In this document: piece by piece, positions 19,708 through 28,370 of the stretch
Layout of the letters: every line of letters begins with the position of its first letter
Numbering within the stretch: the stretch's first letter is position 1
Source: Hyphomicrobium sp.
Lineage (GTDB): Bacteria > Pseudomonadota > Alphaproteobacteria > Rhizobiales > Hyphomicrobiaceae
Length of the DNA stretch: 64,000 bases
NCBI GenBank assembly: GCA_003987725.1
Contig: RXJH01000013.1
Span: forward strand, 162,421 to 226,420
Reading direction: 5' to 3'
Notes under the pieces: generated by a model
Told to the model about the DNA's origin: nothing
Database searches by the model: none
What the model saw: only the letters and a program-made list of their open reading frames with translations
Translations under genes and position numbers: made by a program

Positions 19708-20494
19708 CCCCGAGCAATCCATCATCGAGGCGGCAAGCGAAGATCTTTTTCTTGGCGAGGCATTGACCGTTCGCCAGCCGCGCAACGGCTACCGCGCCGG
19801 AACCGATGCCGTGCTGCTCGCGTCATGGTTGAGCCCCGAGACCGCCGGCAAAGGCCCAGTACTCGATGTCGGCTCAGGCGTCGGCGTCGTCGGACTATGC
19901 GTCGCGGCGCGCTGTCCGGATACCGAAGTTTTGCTCGTCGAGCGCGAACCCGATCTTGCGGTACTGGCGCGGCACAACGTCGAAGTTAACGGGTTAAATA
20001 TGCGCGTTTCGGTTGTCGAAACCGATATCGCGCGCTCTTCCGATGCACTCTCCCGTGCGGGCATCGCATCCGAGTCGTTCCCGATCGTCCTTGCCAACCC
20101 GCCTTACCATCAGGAGGGCCGGAGCACGGCCGCACCGAGCCCGCTGAAGGCCGTCTCGCATCAAATGGCAGAAGATGCCCTGGAAACCTGGGCGCGCTTC
20201 ATGACCCGCATGGCGGCGCCTGGAGGCCGTGTCGCGATGATCCATAAGGCGGAGGCGCTGCCTCGGATTTTATCGGTTTTCGAAGGACGGTTCGGCGGCA
20301 TCGCGGTGCTGCCGATTTATCCGCGAGCCGGTGCATCTGCAATTCGGGTGATCGTGAGCGGCATCAAGGGCAGCCGGGCGCCGATCACGATCAAACCGCC
20401 GCTTGTGCTTCACGGACCCGAGCAGGCGTTTCTTCCGGAGATCGAGGCCATTTTCAGGCACGGGGCCGCGCTTCCCGCGCAATTCGGCGGCTGA
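19694..20494 (+). CDS. tRNA1(Val) (adenine-37-N6)-methyltransferase-like (TrmN6)
   Basis: This class I AdoMet methyltransferase of 266 residues has VLDVGSGVGVVGL as the AdoMet loop and the base-modifying motif NPPYH. TrmN6-family enzymes methylate A37 of tRNA-Val, and NPPY is the catalytic motif of N6-adenine methylases. The RQPRNGYRAGTDAVLLA sequence ahead of the domain is characteristic. Related HemK-like enzymes modify Gln, but the length and N-terminus favour TrmN6. The ATG overlaps the end of the DUF2007 gene. Confidence 0.85.
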   Translation: MQVSDPEQSIIEAASEDLFLGEALTVRQPRNGYRAGTDAVLLASWLSPETAGKGPVLDVGSGVGVVGLCVAARCPDTEVLLVEREPDLAVLARHNVEVNGLNMRVSVVETDIARSSDALSRAGIASESFPIVLANPPYHQEGRSTAAPSPLKAVSHQMAEDALETWARFMTRMAAPGGRVAMIHKAEALPRILSVFEGRFGGIAVLPIYPRAGASAIRVIVSGIKGSRAPITIKPPLVLHGPEQAFLPEIEAIFRHGAALPAQFGG

Positions 20495-20590
20495 TCGCCT
20501 CTGGCAAGCCGTGGCCGGTTGCACTAGACCATCCAACTCCCTTTTCATGACGCAGCGTCAGAGCAAAGTTGCTCGCAGGAGTGAAGCTTC

Positions 20591-21421
20591 ATGTGGCCGT
20601 TTTCTCGGAAGCCCGTCGTCCCCGTTTTGCGTTTCAGCGGCCCGATCGGCATGGCGACGCCGCTGCGTCCGGGTCTGTCGCTCGCAGGCTACGCCAACGC
20701 GATCGAAAAGGCGTTCTCGCTTTCGAAACTCCCGGCCGTTGCAATTGTAATCAATTCGCCGGGCGGCTCCCCGGTGCAATCCAACCTGATCTTCAATCGC
20801 CTTCGCCAGATGGCGGCGGAGAAGGAAAAGAAAGTCTACGTTTTCTGCGAGGACGTCGCCGCATCCGGCGGCTATTTTCTCGCAATCGCCGGCGATGAAA
20901 TATACGCCGACCCGTCGTCGATCATCGGTTCGATCGGCGTCGTATCCCGAAGTTTCGGCTTCGTCGATCTCTTGCAGCGGCTCGGTGTCGAGCGGCGCGT
21001 CTATACGGCGGGCGCTGATAAAAACCAGCTTGATCCGTTCCTGCCGGAAGATGCGGACGACGTCGCGCGCCTGAAGGCGATCCAGCAGGACGTACACGAC
21101 GTATTCATCGGTCTGGTCAAGGAACGCCGCCTCGGCAAGCTCAAAGCGCCCGATGCGGAGCTGTTCTCGGGCGCCTTCTGGTCGGCGTCGAAGGCCACGG
21201 ACTTTGGCCTGATCGACGGCATAACGGATGTGCGTTCCAAGATGCGGCAGATCTTCGGTGATAAGGTAAGGCTGAAGGTCGTCGAGCCCGAAAAGGCAGG
21301 GCTGCTCTCGCGTCTTCGCCGCGCGCCGGGCGCGTCGGGCCTGGGCAATGGTCTTGCTTTTGCCGACGATCTGGTGTCGGCTATGGAAGCGCGATCTCTC
21401 TGGTCGCGGTTTGGGATCTAG
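20591..21421 (+). CDS. S49 family serine peptidase (SppA/SohB type)
   Basis: This is a ClpP-fold peptidase that usually degrades signal peptides or membrane proteins. The nucleophile lies in EDVAASGGYFLA, the general-base Lys in TAGADKNQLDPF, and INSPGGSP is also conserved. Length 276 corresponds to a single S49 domain. No transmembrane helix or signal peptide is evident, so it may be cytoplasmic or peripheral. The AGGAG ribosome site upstream supports the ATG at 20591. A small membrane protein gene follows 19 bases later. Confidence 0.88.
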   Translation: MWPFSRKPVVPVLRFSGPIGMATPLRPGLSLAGYANAIEKAFSLSKLPAVAIVINSPGGSPVQSNLIFNRLRQMAAEKEKKVYVFCEDVAASGGYFLAIAGDEIYADPSSIIGSIGVVSRSFGFVDLLQRLGVERRVYTAGADKNQLDPFLPEDADDVARLKAIQQDVHDVFIGLVKERRLGKLKAPDAELFSGAFWSASKATDFGLIDGITDVRSKMRQIFGDKVRLKVVEPEKAGLLSRLRRAPGASGLGNGLAFADDLVSAMEARSLWSRFGI

Positions 21422-21440
21422 GCGCGCGGAGGGCCTTGCA

Positions 21441-21635
21441 ATGCCCCCAGTCATGTTTCTCGCAATCGTAGGCATAGCCGGACTTGCCGGCTACCGGCTT
21501 CTGTCCGCCATGTCCCGTAATGCTCGGTCCAGCACCCGGAAAGCCGAAGCCACGGCCAATGTGCGTGACCTCGGGAATCTCGAATGGGATGAGGCCGCCG
21601 GCGTTTATAAACCCCGGGTGAAGCGGGAAAATTGA
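21441..21635 (+). CDS. small membrane protein of unknown function
   Basis: The 64-residue protein starts at the ATG at 21441, which is preceded by GGAGGG (21428-21433). One N-terminal transmembrane helix (about 3-20) is followed by a charged segment and LEWDEAAGVYKPR near the C-terminus. That aromatic/acidic ending recurs in small proteins of this order (from memory). It is probably co-transcribed with the S49 peptidase. The longer frame from 21348 overlaps the peptidase and is not the real start. Confidence 0.7.
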   Translation: MPPVMFLAIVGIAGLAGYRLLSAMSRNARSSTRKAEATANVRDLGNLEWDEAAGVYKPRVKREN

Positions 21636-21753
21636 AAGTCCGCATCAAAGCGATAGGCACCCGCGGCCGGCACGTCAGACCCGCTTCGAAGACATCCTTG
21701 AAGCCTTCCGAAGCCCCCTGGTGCCGGAAAGACCCACCCACAGTCGGCAGAGC

Positions 21754-21781
21754 GTGACAAGGTTCCGGTAACGCGTATATT
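21754..21781 (+). promoter_or_regulatory. candidate sigma70 promoter for glyQS
   Basis: GTGACA (21754-21759) and TATATT (21776-21781) are spaced by 16 bases, 33 bases before the glyQ start. The match to the vegetative consensus is reasonable; there is no experimental support. Confidence 0.4.
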
Positions 21782-21813
21782 GCCTGCGAATTAAGCCCGA
21801 ACGAGCAAAGACA

Positions 21814-22764
21814 ATGTCCCAAACGACGGTTTCGACGCGAGCCGCACGGCTCCCCGCGTTGCGCCCCAAAGACGCCTTCCAGGACCTCATTCTGACGTTG
21901 CAGAGCTTCTGGAGCGCCCAGGGCTGCGTCATCCTTCAGCCCTACGATATGGAAGTGGGAGCCGGTACCTTTCACCCAGCGACGACATTACGCGCTCTCG
22001 GCCCAAAGCCCTGGTCTGCAGCCTACGTGCAGCCGTCCCGCCGTCCGAAGGATGGCCGCTACGGTGAAAACCCCAACCGGCTGCAGCACTACTATCAGTT
22101 TCAAGTCATCATGAAGCCGTCTCCGCCGAATATTCAGGAGCTCTATCTCGCGAGTCTCGAGGCCATCGGCATCGATACGTCGCTAAACGATGTTCGCTTC
22201 GTCGAAGACGACTGGGAAAGCCCGACGCTCGGCGCCTGGGGTCTCGGTTGGGAGGTTTGGTGCAACGGCATGGAAGTATCGCAATTCACATACTTCCAGC
22301 AGGTCGGCGGCTTCGACTGCAATCCGGTCGCAGGCGAGATCACCTACGGACTCGAGCGCCTCGCGATGTACGTTCAGGGCGTGGATCGGGTGTACGATCT
22401 CAATTTCAACGGCCGCGACGATGCCAAGCGCCTGACCTACGGCGACGTCTTCCTGCAGGCGGAGCGCGAGTATTCCAGGTTCAACTTCGAGCACGCCGAC
22501 ACCGAGCTGCTGCTTCGCCATTTCAAAGACGCTGAGGCCGAGTGCAAGGCATTGCTCGAGGCCGGAGCGAAAGGTGGCGAGGAGCACTTGCTCGCGCTCC
22601 CCGCCTACGATCAGTGCATCAAAGCGAGCCATATCTTCAACCTGCTCGACGCCAGGGGCGTGATTTCGGTCACGGAGCGCCAGAGCTACATCCTACGCGT
22701 CCGCGACCTGGCGAAAGCCTGTTGCGCCGCGTGGCTAAAGACAGAAGGAGGAGGACGCGCATGA
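21814..22764 (+). CDS. glyQ: glycyl-tRNA synthetase alpha subunit
   Basis: This is the catalytic subunit of the alpha2beta2 glycyl-tRNA synthetase. [19 protein letters not shown] at the N-terminus and [14 protein letters not shown] are hallmark sequences, followed by [19 protein letters not shown]. Length (316) is normal. The beta subunit gene follows after one small gene. The stop overlaps the start of that gene (ATGA), so all three are probably in one operon. Confidence 0.97.
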   Translation: MSQTTVSTRAARLPALRPKDAFQDLILTLQSFWSAQGCVILQPYDMEVGAGTFHPATTLRALGPKPWSAAYVQPSRRPKDGRYGENPNRLQHYYQFQVIMKPSPPNIQELYLASLEAIGIDTSLNDVRFVEDDWESPTLGAWGLGWEVWCNGMEVSQFTYFQQVGGFDCNPVAGEITYGLERLAMYVQGVDRVYDLNFNGRDDAKRLTYGDVFLQAEREYSRFNFEHADTELLLRHFKDAEAECKALLEAGAKGGEEHLLALPAYDQCIKASHIFNLLDARGVISVTERQSYILRVRDLAKACCAAWLKTEGGGRA

Positions 22765-23168
22765 ACGACACAACGCTCGGGATTGTTTCGATTGCCCTAC
22801 CGCTATTCGTTATCGGCTTCTTCGCGCTGCGGCGGCTGCCGTGGATTTTCGCGTTTTTCGTAGCTGCGCTTGCCGTCGGCATCGGCTACCTCCACACGAC
22901 CGGCGCGACACGCGACATCGGTCATACCGTCAGGGCGACGCTCCCTGCGGGGCTCGTGCCGGGTCATAAGACTGCCGAGGAATCGGCGCCGGCACCAGCG
23001 GCGGAAGGTGCGGCTATGAAGGCCGAGACGCCAACGCCGCCGCCTGCAGCCGAACCCGCGCACGAGGCTCCGGCGACGCCTGCGGCCGAGCCTGCGGCGC
23101 CCGCGCACGAAACCGCGCCGGCATCGGAGCCGGCTCCGGCACCGGCACCCGCACCAACGAACCCTTAA
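22761..23168 (+). CDS. small membrane protein with Ala/Pro/Glu tail, between glyQ and glyS
   Basis: This 135-residue protein has a strong GGAGGAGG ribosome site and an ATGA overlap with glyQ. Two hydrophobic segments (about 6-22 and 26-44) precede a low-complexity Ala/Pro/Glu region (about 75-135). It resembles the small membrane proteins often found between glyQ and glyS in Rhizobiales. The function is unknown; the tail suggests a flexible periplasmic or cytoplasmic linker. Confidence 0.75.
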   Translation: MNDTTLGIVSIALPLFVIGFFALRRLPWIFAFFVAALAVGIGYLHTTGATRDIGHTVRATLPAGLVPGHKTAEESAPAPAAEGAAMKAETPTPPPAAEPAHEAPATPAAEPAAPAHETAPASEPAPAPAPAPTNP

Positions 23169-23175
23169 CGACTTT

Positions 23176-23315
23176 CTCTCCCCGTTGCGTCATGCAGCGG
23201 GGAGAGGCCTAGAGCAATTCCAGCAAAAGTGTGCAACGGTTTTGCGCCCGGAATTGCGTCAAACCAAAAGGCTAGAGCGTTTTCGCGATTCAAGAAAAAG
23301 CGGAAACGCTCTAGG
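23176..23315. repeat. intergenic palindromic repeat element (Rhizobiales type)
   Basis: Three nested hairpins lie between two genes. First, CTCTCCCCG/CGGGGAGAG (23176-23184 and 23198-23206) immediately follows the upstream stop and may terminate transcription. Second, GCAATTCC pairs with GGAATTGC (23214-23221 and 23250-23257). Third, CTAGAGCGTTTTCGC pairs with GCGGAAACGCTCTAG (23272-23286 and 23301-23315) with one G-T pair. The AGAGCAATTCC...CTAGAGCGTTTTC pattern recurs in intergenic regions of many Rhizobiales genomes (recalled, not searched). Confidence 0.65.
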
Positions 23316-23409
23316 GCGAGGCCCGCCGACGGCGGCCCGCATCTCCAACCCTCACCCGTGCTCTTCCTGCATGACGGGATGAGAGCCATTTCACCGAGAT
23401 CGATCTTGC

Positions 23410-25509
23410 ATGTCTGAACTACTACTCGAGCTCTTATCGGAGGAGATTCCGGCGCGCATGCAATTGCGTGCAACGGAAGATCTGAAGCGTTTGGTCGTCG
23501 ATGGCCTGAAGGCGCGCGGCCTCGACGTCGGCGAAGCGCGGGGATTTTCAACGCCGCGGCGGTTGACCCTCGTGATCGAGAACGTGCCCGCAGGCTCTCC
23601 CGCAATCTCCGAAGAGAAGAAAGGCCCGCGCGTCGGCGCGCCAGAACAGGCCGTGCAAGGCTTTCTGAAATCCGCGGGTCTCGCGTCGATCGAAGACGCG
23701 ACCGTCGTCAAGGACGAGAAGAAGGGCGACTACTACGTCGCCAAGATCGAGAAGCCCGGCCGCGCTGCGCCGGAAATCATCGCTGAAACGGTGACGGACG
23801 TCGCCGCCAAATTCCCGTGGCCGAAATCCATGCGCTGGGGCTCGTCGCCCTTCCAATGGGTGCGCCCGCTGCAATCCGTGCTCTGCCTGCTCGGCGGCAA
23901 GGTCGTTCCGTTCGAGATCGCGGGCTTGCCGTCAGGCAACGAAACGCGCGGTCATCGCTTCCTTGGCCCAGGCCCGTTCAAGGTCAAAAACTTCCACGAG
24001 TACCAGGAAAAGCTCGCCGCCCATCATGTAATGCTGGACTCCGCGAAGCGCGTCGCGTCGATCTCCGAGCAGGCCCACGCGCTCGCCAAAGAGGCGAAGC
24101 TGGAACTCGTCGAAGACGAAGCGCTGCTAGCTGAGAATGCCGGCCTCACCGAATGGCCTCTCGTGCTGCTCGGATCGTTCGACAAAGCCTTCCTCGAAGT
24201 CCCGGGCGAAGTCCTGACGACGTCAATGAAGACGCATCAGAAGTGCTTTTCGCTCCGCGATGCGAAATCGAAGAAGCTCGCCAACAAGTTCCTGCTTGTG
24301 TCGAACCTCGTCCCAACGGACGGAGGCGCGCAAATCGTGTCAGGCAACGAGAAGGTGATCCGCGCCCGGCTGTCGGACGCCAAGTTCTTCTGGGAGCAGG
24401 ACCTGAAGCATCCGCTCGGAGAGATGGCGGGCAAGCTCGCAGGCATCACGTTCCATGAGAAGCTCGGCAGCCAGAAGGATCGGGTGGAGCGCATCGAGCA
24501 GTTGGCGTTCGAGCTTGCAGGCGCGTGCGACGCCGATCCGCAGGACGCGCGCCGCGCCGCCGGTCTCTCTAAGGCCGATCTCGTCTCCGAGATGGTCGGC
24601 GAGTTCCCCGAGCTTCAGGGCCTGATGGGCCGCTACTATGCGGAGCATGTCGGCACGAAGCCCGAAATCGCCCGCGCCATCGAACTGCACTACAAGCCGA
24701 AAGGCCCAACCGACGTCGTCCCGCACGAAGACCAGGGCGATGCCGTCGCCGTTGCCGTCGCGCTCGCTGATAAGCTCGATACGCTCGTCGGCTTCTGGGC
24801 CATCAACGAGAAGCCGACAGGATCAGGCGATCCATACCAGCTCCGTCGCGCCGCCCTCGGCGTCATCCGCATCGTGCTGGAGAACGATCTCCGCGTGCCA
24901 TTGGCGCATTTCATAACGTTGGCTGAGGCGCCGCTCACCAAGATCGGGAAATCAACAGGATCGAAATCCGCAGAGTCCGTCCAATCGGATTTGATCTCCT
25001 TCTTCGCCGATCGCCTGAAAGTCTTCCTCAAGGATCAAGGCAAGCGCCACGATCTGATCGACGCCGTGTTCTCGCTCGGCGGCCAGGATGACTTGGCCCT
25101 CATCGTCCGCCGCGTCGAAGCGCTCGATGGCTTCCTGAAAACGGATGACGGGACCAACCTTCTCGCTGGTGTGAAACGCGCCGCCAACATCCTCTCGATC
25201 GAGGAGAAGAAGGACAAGAAGTCCTACGCCGGGTCTTACGATTTGGCACTTCTGACGGAGAAGGAAGAAACGGCGCTCGCCGCTGCCATCGAGGCGGTGA
25301 AGCAGGACACGGTCGCGGCGATTCAGGTCGAAAACTTCGCGGGCGCCATGCGCGCGCTTTCGGAGCTTCGCGCGCCGGTGGATCGGTTCTTCGATAAAAT
25401 TCTCGTCAATGCCGAGGATCCGAAAATCCGCGAGAACCGCCTGCGGCTCCTGTCCGAAATCCGCGCCGCAACCCTCACCGTCGCCGATTTCTCAAAGATC
25501 AGCGGCTAG
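23410..25509 (+). CDS. glyS: glycyl-tRNA synthetase beta subunit
   Basis: The tRNA-binding beta subunit partners GlyQ. The N-terminus LLLELLSEEIPARMQ is diagnostic, as are FPWPKSMRWG and MKTHQKCFSLRD. The C-terminal anticodon-binding part includes FFDKILVNAEDPKIRENRL. At 699 residues it is of normal length. It is separated from glyQ by the small membrane protein and a 241-base gap holding a palindromic repeat, which could reduce read-through. Confidence 0.97.
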   Translation: MSELLLELLSEEIPARMQLRATEDLKRLVVDGLKARGLDVGEARGFSTPRRLTLVIENVPAGSPAISEEKKGPRVGAPEQAVQGFLKSAGLASIEDATVVKDEKKGDYYVAKIEKPGRAAPEIIAETVTDVAAKFPWPKSMRWGSSPFQWVRPLQSVLCLLGGKVVPFEIAGLPSGNETRGHRFLGPGPFKVKNFHEYQEKLAAHHVMLDSAKRVASISEQAHALAKEAKLELVEDEALLAENAGLTEWPLVLLGSFDKAFLEVPGEVLTTSMKTHQKCFSLRDAKSKKLANKFLLVSNLVPTDGGAQIVSGNEKVIRARLSDAKFFWEQDLKHPLGEMAGKLAGITFHEKLGSQKDRVERIEQLAFELAGACDADPQDARRAAGLSKADLVSEMVGEFPELQGLMGRYYAEHVGTKPEIARAIELHYKPKGPTDVVPHEDQGDAVAVAVALADKLDTLVGFWAINEKPTGSGDPYQLRRAALGVIRIVLENDLRVPLAHFITLAEAPLTKIGKSTGSKSAESVQSDLISFFADRLKVFLKDQGKRHDLIDAVFSLGGQDDLALIVRRVEALDGFLKTDDGTNLLAGVKRAANILSIEEKKDKKSYAGSYDLALLTEKEETALAAAIEAVKQDTVAAIQVENFAGAMRALSELRAPVDRFFDKILVNAEDPKIRENRLRLLSEIRAATLTVADFSKISG

Positions 25510-25536
25510 TTGCGCCGATCCCGGCCTTCGCAGGAC

Positions 25537-25566
25537 AAAAAAAATCCTCGGCAGAGCGCCGAGGAT
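25537..25566 (-). terminator. Rho-independent terminator of the 25593-25895 gene
   Basis: The stem ATCCTCGGC/GCCGAGGAT (25544-25552 and 25558-25566) with a 5-base loop is perfect. On the minus strand it is followed by eight T (25537-25544). It lies 26 bases beyond the stop of the small minus-strand gene and also separates it from convergent glyS. Confidence 0.9.
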
Positions 25567-25592
25567 GAAGTCGATCTATATGCAAGCCGTGA

Positions 25593-25895
25593 CTAATCTT
25601 TTCGACCCGTGGCGTCGGAAGGGGCGACCATCGCGAATTTCGTTGGCGTGCTGACCTTGTCGGTCGGGTGCGTCACGCGCTGCGTTTCGGACGTGAAATA
25701 ATTGGGGCCGCTGATCGCGCTGAGCCAGTGAACGGTGATATTCGCGGCGTAAGCAAATGTGATGATCGCGACCACCACGCCGATCGAGATCGCCGCGACG
25801 TAAGCAAGGTATTCAGAAACCACCAACTTCGCGCTCGCAGCCTGTGCGCGAGGGGGATTCGGATTAAGGGGGTGGTAGACGAATTTCTGCTTCAT
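25593..25895 (-). CDS. small membrane protein of unknown function
   Basis: The protein is 100 residues long with one clear transmembrane segment (about 28-53, ending in FAYAANITVHWL). The N-terminus is Asn/Pro-rich (HPLNPNPP) and the C-terminus polar. No family is recognised. The strong terminator 26 bases after the stop supports a real transcript, and it stands alone between glyS and the ABC-F gene. The ribosome site is weak (AGAGAA). Confidence 0.65.
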   Translation of the reverse strand: MKQKFVYHPLNPNPPRAQAASAKLVVSEYLAYVAAISIGVVVAIITFAYAANITVHWLSAISGPNYFTSETQRVTHPTDKVSTPTKFAMVAPSDATGRKD

Positions 25896-26072
25896 GGCTG
25901 TTCTCTGTTAGCGCAGTACGCGGGGGGCACTTTCGGGCTGCGCGATCACTTGAACTTCTTGAAGCTGAAATGGGTTCCGAATCCGGTTTCGTCCAGATGC
26001 GGGCAACAGCGACGAAATCGCCCCGCCCGCTGAATTGACTTCCGAAACGGCCCCGAAGGCGGCTCGGCCGCC

Positions 26073-27974
26073 CTAGGCTTCGACCTCGGCCGAAGCTTCC
26101 TCGTAGGCCTCGGTCGCGGACAGCCACGCATCTTCCGCAACCTGCAGTTCGCGGACGAACTGCCCGCGTTTCTGCGCGGCAGCCTGCGCACGCGGAGGAT
26201 CCGCGCTGTAGATCTCGTGGTCGCCGAGCAGGAGATCGAGTGCAGCGATTTCCTTCGTGAGCTTTTCGACCTGCTTTTCAGCAGCGAGCATCGCCTTTTT
26301 GAGAGGCGCAAGCTCGGCCCGTTTTTCAGCGGCTGCGCGGCGCTGATCGGTACGCGATGAACGCGTATCGCCGCCAGCGTCGTCGCGCCGTTCCGCCGTC
26401 CGCGCACCGCGTTCTTCGAGCAGAAGTGAACGATAGGTTTCCATGTCCCCGTCGTACGACGTGACGGCGCCGTTGCGCACCAACAGGAGCCGGTCTGCGC
26501 TCGCTTCGATCAGATGCCGGTCGTGACTGATCAGGATGACGGCGCCGTTGTATTCCATCAGCGCGCGTATCAAGGCTTCGCGGCTGTCGACGTCGAGATG
26601 GTTCGTCGGCTCGTCGAGGATCAGAACATGCGGACCGTGGAACGCCGTCAGCGCCAGCAGCAGCCGCGCCTTCTCGCCGCCCGAAAGCTTTCCGCACGCC
26701 GTATCGGCCTTCGCGGCGCTGAAGCCGAATGTTCCGAGCTTGGTCCGGCGTTGCGCTTCCGTCGCGTCCGGCATCAATTTCAGCATGTAGTCGTAAGGCG
26801 TCGCATTGGGCAGCAAGTCGTCGAGCTGATGCTGAGCGAAGTATCCGACTTCGATTTTCTGCGCGCCGAATACGTCGCCGGATAGAGGTTTCAGGCGACC
26901 CGCGATCAATTTCGCGAGTGTCGACTTGCCATTGCCGTTCTGTCCGAGAAGAGCGATGCGGTCGTCGTTGTCGATGCGAAGATCGATGCCCGAAAGTATC
27001 GGCCGTTCGGGTTCGTATCCGGCGCTCGCCTTTTCAATCCGCAACAGAGGGCTGGCGATCACCTTTTGCGGATCGGGAAAGTGAAACGGCACGACGCGCT
27101 CGTCGACCTGCTCGGCGATCGGCTGCATTTTCGCAATCGCCTTGATGCGGCTCTGCGCCTGCGATGCCTTTGACGCCTTTGCTCTGAAACGATCGACGAA
27201 CGCCTGCAGATGCCGGCGCTGCTCGTCCTGCTTCTTCTTGAGCTTCATTTCGAGGCGCTGTTTCTCGCGGCGCGTTTCCTCGAAATCATCGTAGCCGCCG
27301 GAGTAGAGCGTCAGCTTTCCCTTATCGAGATGCAGGATCGTCGAAACCGCGCGATTGAGAAGATCGCGGTCATGGCTGACGATCAGCACAGTGTGCGGAT
27401 AGGCCTTCAGATGGTTTTCGAGCCAGAGCGTGCCCTCGAGATCGAGATAGTTCGTCGGCTCGTCGAGCAGCAGGATATCCGGCTTTAAGAACAGGATCGC
27501 GCCGAGCGCCACCCGCATCCGCCAGCCGCCGGAGAACTCGCGGCAGGCGCGCCGCTGCGCTTCTTCGTCGAAGCCGAGGCCTGACAGAATGCGCGCTGCG
27601 CGTGACGGCGCCGAATGCGCCTCGATGTCCGTCAGCCGCATTTGGATTTCGGCGATGCGTTCGGGGTCGGTTGCGTGTTCGGCCTCGCTGAGGAGCGTGG
27701 CCCTTTCCGTATCGGCCGATAGCACCCAATCGATGAGGCTGTCGTCACCGCCCGGCGCTTCCTGGGCGACGTGACCGAGACGGGCATTCCGCGGGATGGA
27801 AATCGACCCGTCGTCCGGCGCGATCTCGCCCTTCAGCAGACGCAGGAGCGTCGTCTTGCCCGCGCCGTTACGGCCGACGAGCCCGACCTTATGCCCGGAC
27901 GGAATAGCGGCCGTCGCCGCTTCCAAAATCGGTCTGCCTTCGATGCGATAGGTGAGATCGTTGATATGGAGCAT
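26073..27974 (-). CDS. ABC-F family ATP-binding protein (Uup/YheS-like)
   Basis: ABC-F proteins are soluble, ribosome-associated translation factors with two fused ATPase domains. Domain 1 has Walker A GRNGAGKTTLL, signature FSGGW and LLLDEPTNYLD. Domain 2 has GQNGNGKSTLA, LSGGEKARLLL and LILDEPTNHLD. A charged linker (about 230-290, rich in KLKKKQDEQRR) joins them. A coiled-coil C-terminal extension (about 545-633) is present. No membrane domain is found, so it is not a transporter. Antibiotic-resistance function cannot be inferred. Confidence 0.93.
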   Translation of the reverse strand: MLHINDLTYRIEGRPILEAATAAIPSGHKVGLVGRNGAGKTTLLRLLKGEIAPDDGSISIPRNARLGHVAQEAPGGDDSLIDWVLSADTERATLLSEAEHATDPERIAEIQMRLTDIEAHSAPSRAARILSGLGFDEEAQRRACREFSGGWRMRVALGAILFLKPDILLLDEPTNYLDLEGTLWLENHLKAYPHTVLIVSHDRDLLNRAVSTILHLDKGKLTLYSGGYDDFEETRREKQRLEMKLKKKQDEQRRHLQAFVDRFRAKASKASQAQSRIKAIAKMQPIAEQVDERVVPFHFPDPQKVIASPLLRIEKASAGYEPERPILSGIDLRIDNDDRIALLGQNGNGKSTLAKLIAGRLKPLSGDVFGAQKIEVGYFAQHQLDDLLPNATPYDYMLKLMPDATEAQRRTKLGTFGFSAAKADTACGKLSGGEKARLLLALTAFHGPHVLILDEPTNHLDVDSREALIRALMEYNGAVILISHDRHLIEASADRLLLVRNGAVTSYDGDMETYRSLLLEERGARTAERRDDAGGDTRSSRTDQRRAAAEKRAELAPLKKAMLAAEKQVEKLTKEIAALDLLLGDHEIYSADPPRAQAAAQKRGQFVRELQVAEDAWLSATEAYEEASAEVEA

Positions 27975-28015
27975 GGGCGAAGCCGATAGCCGGTCCGCTG
28001 CGTCCTGTCACTGGG

Positions 28016-28366
28016 TCAGAGCGTTACGCCGAAGCGCGCCAGAATGCTGGCCGTCAATGCATAGGCTGCCGCGGTCATCGCAGAGGCAATCAGGAGGCTC
28101 AGCCAGAAATTGACGCCGCGCGCCAGCAGCAGCGGCAAGACGATGAACAGCACCAGCGACGGCAGCACGTACCAGAAGACGCTATAGGAAAGGCTCGCGA
28201 CCTTCCCGGCGTCGCCCGTTTCACCATAAAGCCAAATGAAAGCGAGGAGCGACGTTAGCGGCAATGAAGCGAGTATCCCGCCGAAAACGGTGGAGCGTTT
28301 GGCAACTTCGGAAATCGCAACAACCAGAACCGCGGTCAAAAGAACTTTGATCGCGGTGTAAACCAT
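28016..28366 (-). CDS. DUF3147 family inner-membrane protein
   Basis: The 116-residue protein has four hydrophobic helices (about 5-22, 29-47, 59-82 and 87-110) and the EVAKRSTVFGGILASLPLTS region typical of DUF3147. Function is unknown. It starts 4 bases after the stop of the GYF-domain gene on the same strand, so the two are probably translationally coupled, and the ABC-F gene follows 41 bases later. Confidence 0.8.
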   Translation of the reverse strand: MVYTAIKVLLTAVLVVAISEVAKRSTVFGGILASLPLTSLLAFIWLYGETGDAGKVASLSYSVFWYVLPSLVLFIVLPLLLARGVNFWLSLLIASAMTAAAYALTASILARFGVTL

Positions 28367-28370
28367 CGCA

